Assembly: GCA_029977705.1 (NCBI GenBank)
Contig: JAPOKJ010000006.1
Location: 37,042 to 101,041, forward strand
From: Burkholderiales bacterium
Lineage (GTDB): Bacteria > Pseudomonadota > Gammaproteobacteria > Burkholderiales > Burkholderiaceae_E
DNA: 64,000 nt
Reading direction: 5' to 3'
Positions within the stretch are counted from its first letter, which is position 1. Every line of letters starts with the position of its first letter. Shown piece after piece: positions 61,699 through 64,000 of the stretch. Both the position numbers and the translations under genes were made by a program. Below the pieces are notes generated by a model. That model was not told where the DNA came from. It searched no databases and was given only the letters and a program-made list of their open reading frames with translations.

Positions 61699-63018
61699 AT
61701 GATCAAAGCCTTTGCCCGTGGCCTGCCCTTCTACTACGGATGGATCGTCATCTCGGTCGCATTCGTGACCATGGCCATGGGCGTCAATGCCCGCACCGCG
61801 TTTTCCCTGCTGCTGCCACCGATCATTGCCGAGTACGGCTGGGACCGCAGCGTCACCGCAGGAGCGTTCTCCTTCGGCTTTCTGGTCTCGGCCTTCGGCA
61901 GTCCGCTGCTGGGCCGGCTGATGGACCTGAAAGGGCCGCAGTGGGTGTCCTTGCTGGGCGTGTTCGCAGTGGTGGCCGGTCTCGGGCTGGCCACCCTGGC
62001 CAGTCAGCCCTGGCACCTGTACCTGACCCTGGGCGTGCTGATCGGTCTGGGCAGTGTCTGCCTGGGCTACAGCGGACAGTCCCTGTACCTGCCCAACTGG
62101 TTCGTGCGCCGGCGCGGACTGGCCATGGGACTGGCCTTTTCCGGGGTAGGTATCGGTTCGATCGTGCTTCTGCCCTGGATGCAGCAGCTGATCAGTGCAC
62201 AGGGCTGGCGCCATGCCTGCCTGATGCTGGCCATCGTCGTGCTGTGCCTCGGCTTGCCGCTGACCTTCCTGCTGCGCCGGACGCCGTCCGACCTGGGCCT
62301 TCAGCCCGATGGCGATGCTGCGCCATCGACTGCACCCGGCGCTTCCCGGCCGCGCAGCAACATCGTCGATGCACAGTGGGCCGCCACCGACTGGACCCTG
62401 GCGCGCGCACTGCGCACAAGACGCTTCTGGTGGCTGGCCCTGGGCTACTTTGCGACCATGTATGCCTGGTATGCCGTGCAGGTGCATCAGACCAAGTATC
62501 TGGTCGAGGTGGGCTTTTCGGCGGCCGGCGCCGCCTGGGCATTGGGGGCAGTCAGCCTGGCCGGCATTCCCGGCCAGATTGCGCTTGGTGCGCTGTCCGA
62601 CCGCATCGGTCGCGAGCACGTCTGGGCCTTGAGCAACCTGGGCTTTGTCGCCACCTACGCGGCCCTGCTGGCCTTGGGCGCCGGTCCGCTGGCCCAACCC
62701 AGTACCGTGATGCTGTGGCTGATGATTCTTACCCAGGGTCTGCTCGGCTATGGCGTGACCTCGGTCTATGGCGCCATCCCTTCCGAAATCTTCGAGGGCA
62801 AGCACTTTGGGAGCATCTTCGGCACCCTGATGCTGATCGCGATCAGCGGTGGCGCCTGTGGCCCCTGGCTCACCGGGGTGTTGTACGACTGGCTGGGCAG
62901 CTATGCCCCCGGCTGGTGGCTGGCCGCTGCCTTCTCGGTGCTGGCGGTGGTCATGATCTACCTGGCGGCGCCGGGCAAGGTGCGTGCCGTGGCCGGACGG
63001 ATACGCGAGCCAGACTGA
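61699..63018 (+). CDS. MFS transporter
   Basis: The 439-residue protein has twelve hydrophobic segments, with FYYGWIVISVAFVTMAMGV at the N-terminus and LGRLMDLKGPQWV near 74-86. A second-half loop carries GALSDRIGREHVW near 298-310, all usual for MFS carriers of the monocarboxylate/oxalate-formate type. It probably moves an organic acid. It is divergent from the acyl-CoA degradation unit and may import or export its substrate. A 4-OT tautomerase gene follows after 71 bases on the same strand. Confidence 0.9.
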   Translation: MIKAFARGLPFYYGWIVISVAFVTMAMGVNARTAFSLLLPPIIAEYGWDRSVTAGAFSFGFLVSAFGSPLLGRLMDLKGPQWVSLLGVFAVVAGLGLATLASQPWHLYLTLGVLIGLGSVCLGYSGQSLYLPNWFVRRRGLAMGLAFSGVGIGSIVLLPWMQQLISAQGWRHACLMLAIVVLCLGLPLTFLLRRTPSDLGLQPDGDAAPSTAPGASRPRSNIVDAQWAATDWTLARALRTRRFWWLALGYFATMYAWYAVQVHQTKYLVEVGFSAAGAAWALGAVSLAGIPGQIALGALSDRIGREHVWALSNLGFVATYAALLALGAGPLAQPSTVMLWLMILTQGLLGYGVTSVYGAIPSEIFEGKHFGSIFGTLMLIAISGGACGPWLTGVLYDWLGSYAPGWWLAAAFSVLAVVMIYLAAPGKVRAVAGRIREPD

Positions 63019-63089
63019 GCCGGCCCTCTGCATGGCCTGCCCTCTGTGATGAGCCCCGATACAATCGGACCTCTTTTCAAGGACAGACC

Positions 63090-63284
63090 ATGCCCACCCT
63101 GCACGTCGAATTGTTTGAAGGCCGCACCAAGGAACAAAAGGCCGATCTGGCCCGCGAGTTGACCCAGGCCTGTTGCCGCGTCCTGGGCAGCAAGCCCGAG
63201 GGCGTCGATGTGATCTTTGTCGATGTCAGGAAGGAGAACTGGGCCAGCGGCGGAGTGCTCTGGAGCGAGCGCAGCGCCAACTGA
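63090..63284 (+). CDS. 4-oxalocrotonate tautomerase family protein
   Basis: The 64-residue protein begins MPTLHVELFEGRTKEQKADL, so removal of Met exposes the catalytic N-terminal proline. An Arg at about 12 matches the substrate-binding Arg of 4-OT enzymes. The length is typical of the small hexameric type. AAGGA (63079-63083) lies before the ATG. A much longer frame extends upstream through the MFS gene in a different register and is not real. It would isomerise an enol or unsaturated dicarboxylic acid; the substrate is unknown. Confidence 0.88.
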   Translation: MPTLHVELFEGRTKEQKADLARELTQACCRVLGSKPEGVDVIFVDVRKENWASGGVLWSERSAN

Positions 63285-63317
63285 GGCGGGCGTGCACGAA
63301 AGGTTTTGCTGACCTTC

Positions 63318-63980
63318 CTAAGCCTTGCGATACAACTGCGCCGGCCTGAAGGGTCCGGTGCGCATTTCCCCTTCGAGCTCGACCAGCAGTTGCCGGTCCC
63401 TGAGCTTGCGGCGAAAGCTCGACTTGTCCAGCCCGTGTCCCAGAAAGGCCTCACAGCAGGCCTGCAGCTCGCCGAGCGTGAAGCTGGGTGGCAGGTACTC
63501 GAAGGGCAGGTGCAGTTGCGCAATATCGCTGCGCGTGGTCTGAACGGCCGCATCGATCAGCGATCGATGATCAAAGGCAATGGTCCCGTGACGAGCAAGC
63601 TCGTCGACGGCGACCCAGGACAGCGCCTCCAGCCGCTTGCCTGCCACCGGAGCGATTGCATCGGCCGGGACCAGGGCCCGGTACACCACACTCAAGGCCC
63701 AGGGTGCACGCGGATCGCGCGCCGGGCCGCCCACGGTCTGCAATTGGCGCAGAAAGGGCAGATCCACGGTCAGCCGTTCCCGAGCCACTCTTTGGGCTGC
63801 CGCTTCGAGGCTCGCGTCCAGATCGATACGCAACGCACCGCCAGGCAGGGCCCACTGCCCGCGGGCGGGCGGGCCAGCCCGCAAGCCCAGCAAAATGGCG
63901 AGCCGGCCCTCGACAATCGACATCACGGCCAGTTCCACGCGGGTGAAGGGCATCGGATAACGGTTGCCCGGGACGCTCAT
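63318..63980 (-). CDS. NrtR-like regulator: degenerate Nudix domain plus winged helix
   Basis: The 220-residue protein has an N-terminal Nudix fold and a C-terminal winged helix with DKSSFRRKLRDRQLL near residues 184-198, the NrtR plan. The Nudix box is degenerate: where RE-x2-EE-x-G is expected the sequence reads RVARERLTV, so metal-binding glutamates are lost and hydrolysis is unlikely. NrtR proteins repress NAD synthesis or transport genes and sense ADP-ribose. Its targets are not adjacent inside the window; genes beyond 64000 may hold them. The start at 63980 is near the window edge but the gene appears complete. Confidence 0.82.
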   Translation of the reverse strand: MSVPGNRYPMPFTRVELAVMSIVEGRLAILLGLRAGPPARGQWALPGGALRIDLDASLEAAAQRVARERLTVDLPFLRQLQTVGGPARDPRAPWALSVVYRALVPADAIAPVAGKRLEALSWVAVDELARHGTIAFDHRSLIDAAVQTTRSDIAQLHLPFEYLPPSFTLGELQACCEAFLGHGLDKSSFRRKLRDRQLLVELEGEMRTGPFRPAQLYRKA

Positions 63981-64000
63981 CGGGCGTTTCGGAGAGGGGC

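Noticed and set aside
60882..63089. Extension of the tautomerase frame to about 800 residues
   Set aside because: It crosses the alpha/beta hydrolase and MFS genes. The catalytic N-terminal proline of 4-OT enzymes requires the start at 63090.
1..64000. CRISPR arrays, tRNA or rRNA genes, insertion sequences, prophage or toxin-antitoxin modules
   Set aside because: I looked for regularly spaced repeats, cloverleaf-like stretches, transposase or integrase motifs and small paired genes, and found none I could support.

Overview
The window is a strongly GC-rich, densely coding chromosomal segment of a free-living Gram-negative bacterium, most likely a betaproteobacterium of the order Burkholderiales. 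The evidence is the conserved block yebC-purD-hemF-nadD-rsfS-rlmH-maf-rng, an LPS core/O-antigen ligase locus, a 3-hydroxybutyrate oligomer hydrolase, GluQ, and a mix of TRAP and Bug-type (tripartite tricarboxylate) solute-binding proteins. The genus cannot be fixed from the sequence. I see no rRNA, tRNA, CRISPR array, insertion sequence, prophage or attachment site. No gene-free stretch exceeds about 200 bases, apart from a few divergent promoter regions of that size.

Layout. (1) 1-9053: a 5'-truncated SnoaL/NTF2-like gene, then a nine-gene block on the minus strand. In transcription order it holds TRAP dctQ-dctM-dctP, an AroE-like dehydrogenase, an acyl-CoA ligase, a crotonase, a HAD hydrolase, a DUF3237 protein and a PhyH-type dioxygenase. 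It looks like uptake plus CoA-dependent catabolism of an unidentified organic acid, and it is the best candidate for an undescribed pathway. (2) 9213-19481: mixed housekeeping genes: a ketopantoate reductase-like protein, NudC, an exonuclease/GIY-YIG fusion, RhlE, GluQ coupled to a LysR regulator, pirin and WrbA-like proteins divergent from that regulator, a HAD phosphatase and a TrhO-like rhodanese. (3) 19538-31417: dnaE, then a lipopolysaccharide region with DUF4254, WaaC, MsbA, a WaaF-like transferase, a WaaE-like GT2, WaaL and a second GT2, interrupted by a 2OG-Fe(II) oxygenase. (4) 31469-38499: the tight minus-strand housekeeping operon yebC to rng. (5) 38709-48478: a HerA-like ATPase, an atypical SDR, quinone oxidoreductase, TcdA, an NTP/NDP-exchanger-like carrier, 3HB-oligomer hydrolase and an alkylsulfatase-like enzyme. 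(6) 48494-57485: a sugar-acid (hexuronate-type) locus with a divergent MR-subgroup dehydratase, a FadR-type GntR regulator, a TRAP transporter, a fructuronate-reductase-like enzyme, ManD and a Bug protein. A perfect tandem 14-bp operator lies between the regulator and the divergent dehydratase. (7) 57492-64000: a minus-strand acyl-CoA degradation operon (alpha/beta hydrolase, enoyl-CoA hydratase, paired acyl-CoA dehydrogenases), then an MFS carrier, a 4-OT tautomerase and an NrtR-like regulator.

How the parts work together. In region 6, the TRAP carrier would import a sugar acid, the UxuB-like enzyme would interconvert fructuronate and mannonate, and ManD would dehydrate mannonate to 2-keto-3-deoxygluconate. 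The KDG kinase and aldolase are not in the window. In region 3, WaaC, the WaaF-like protein and the GT2 enzymes would build the core, MsbA would flip the lipid A-core, and WaaL would attach O-antigen. Start sites were moved from the longest open frame wherever a Shine-Dalgarno sequence, an operon overlap or family homology supported a later start. All functional names come from recognised motifs and family resemblance read by eye; no database search was run.
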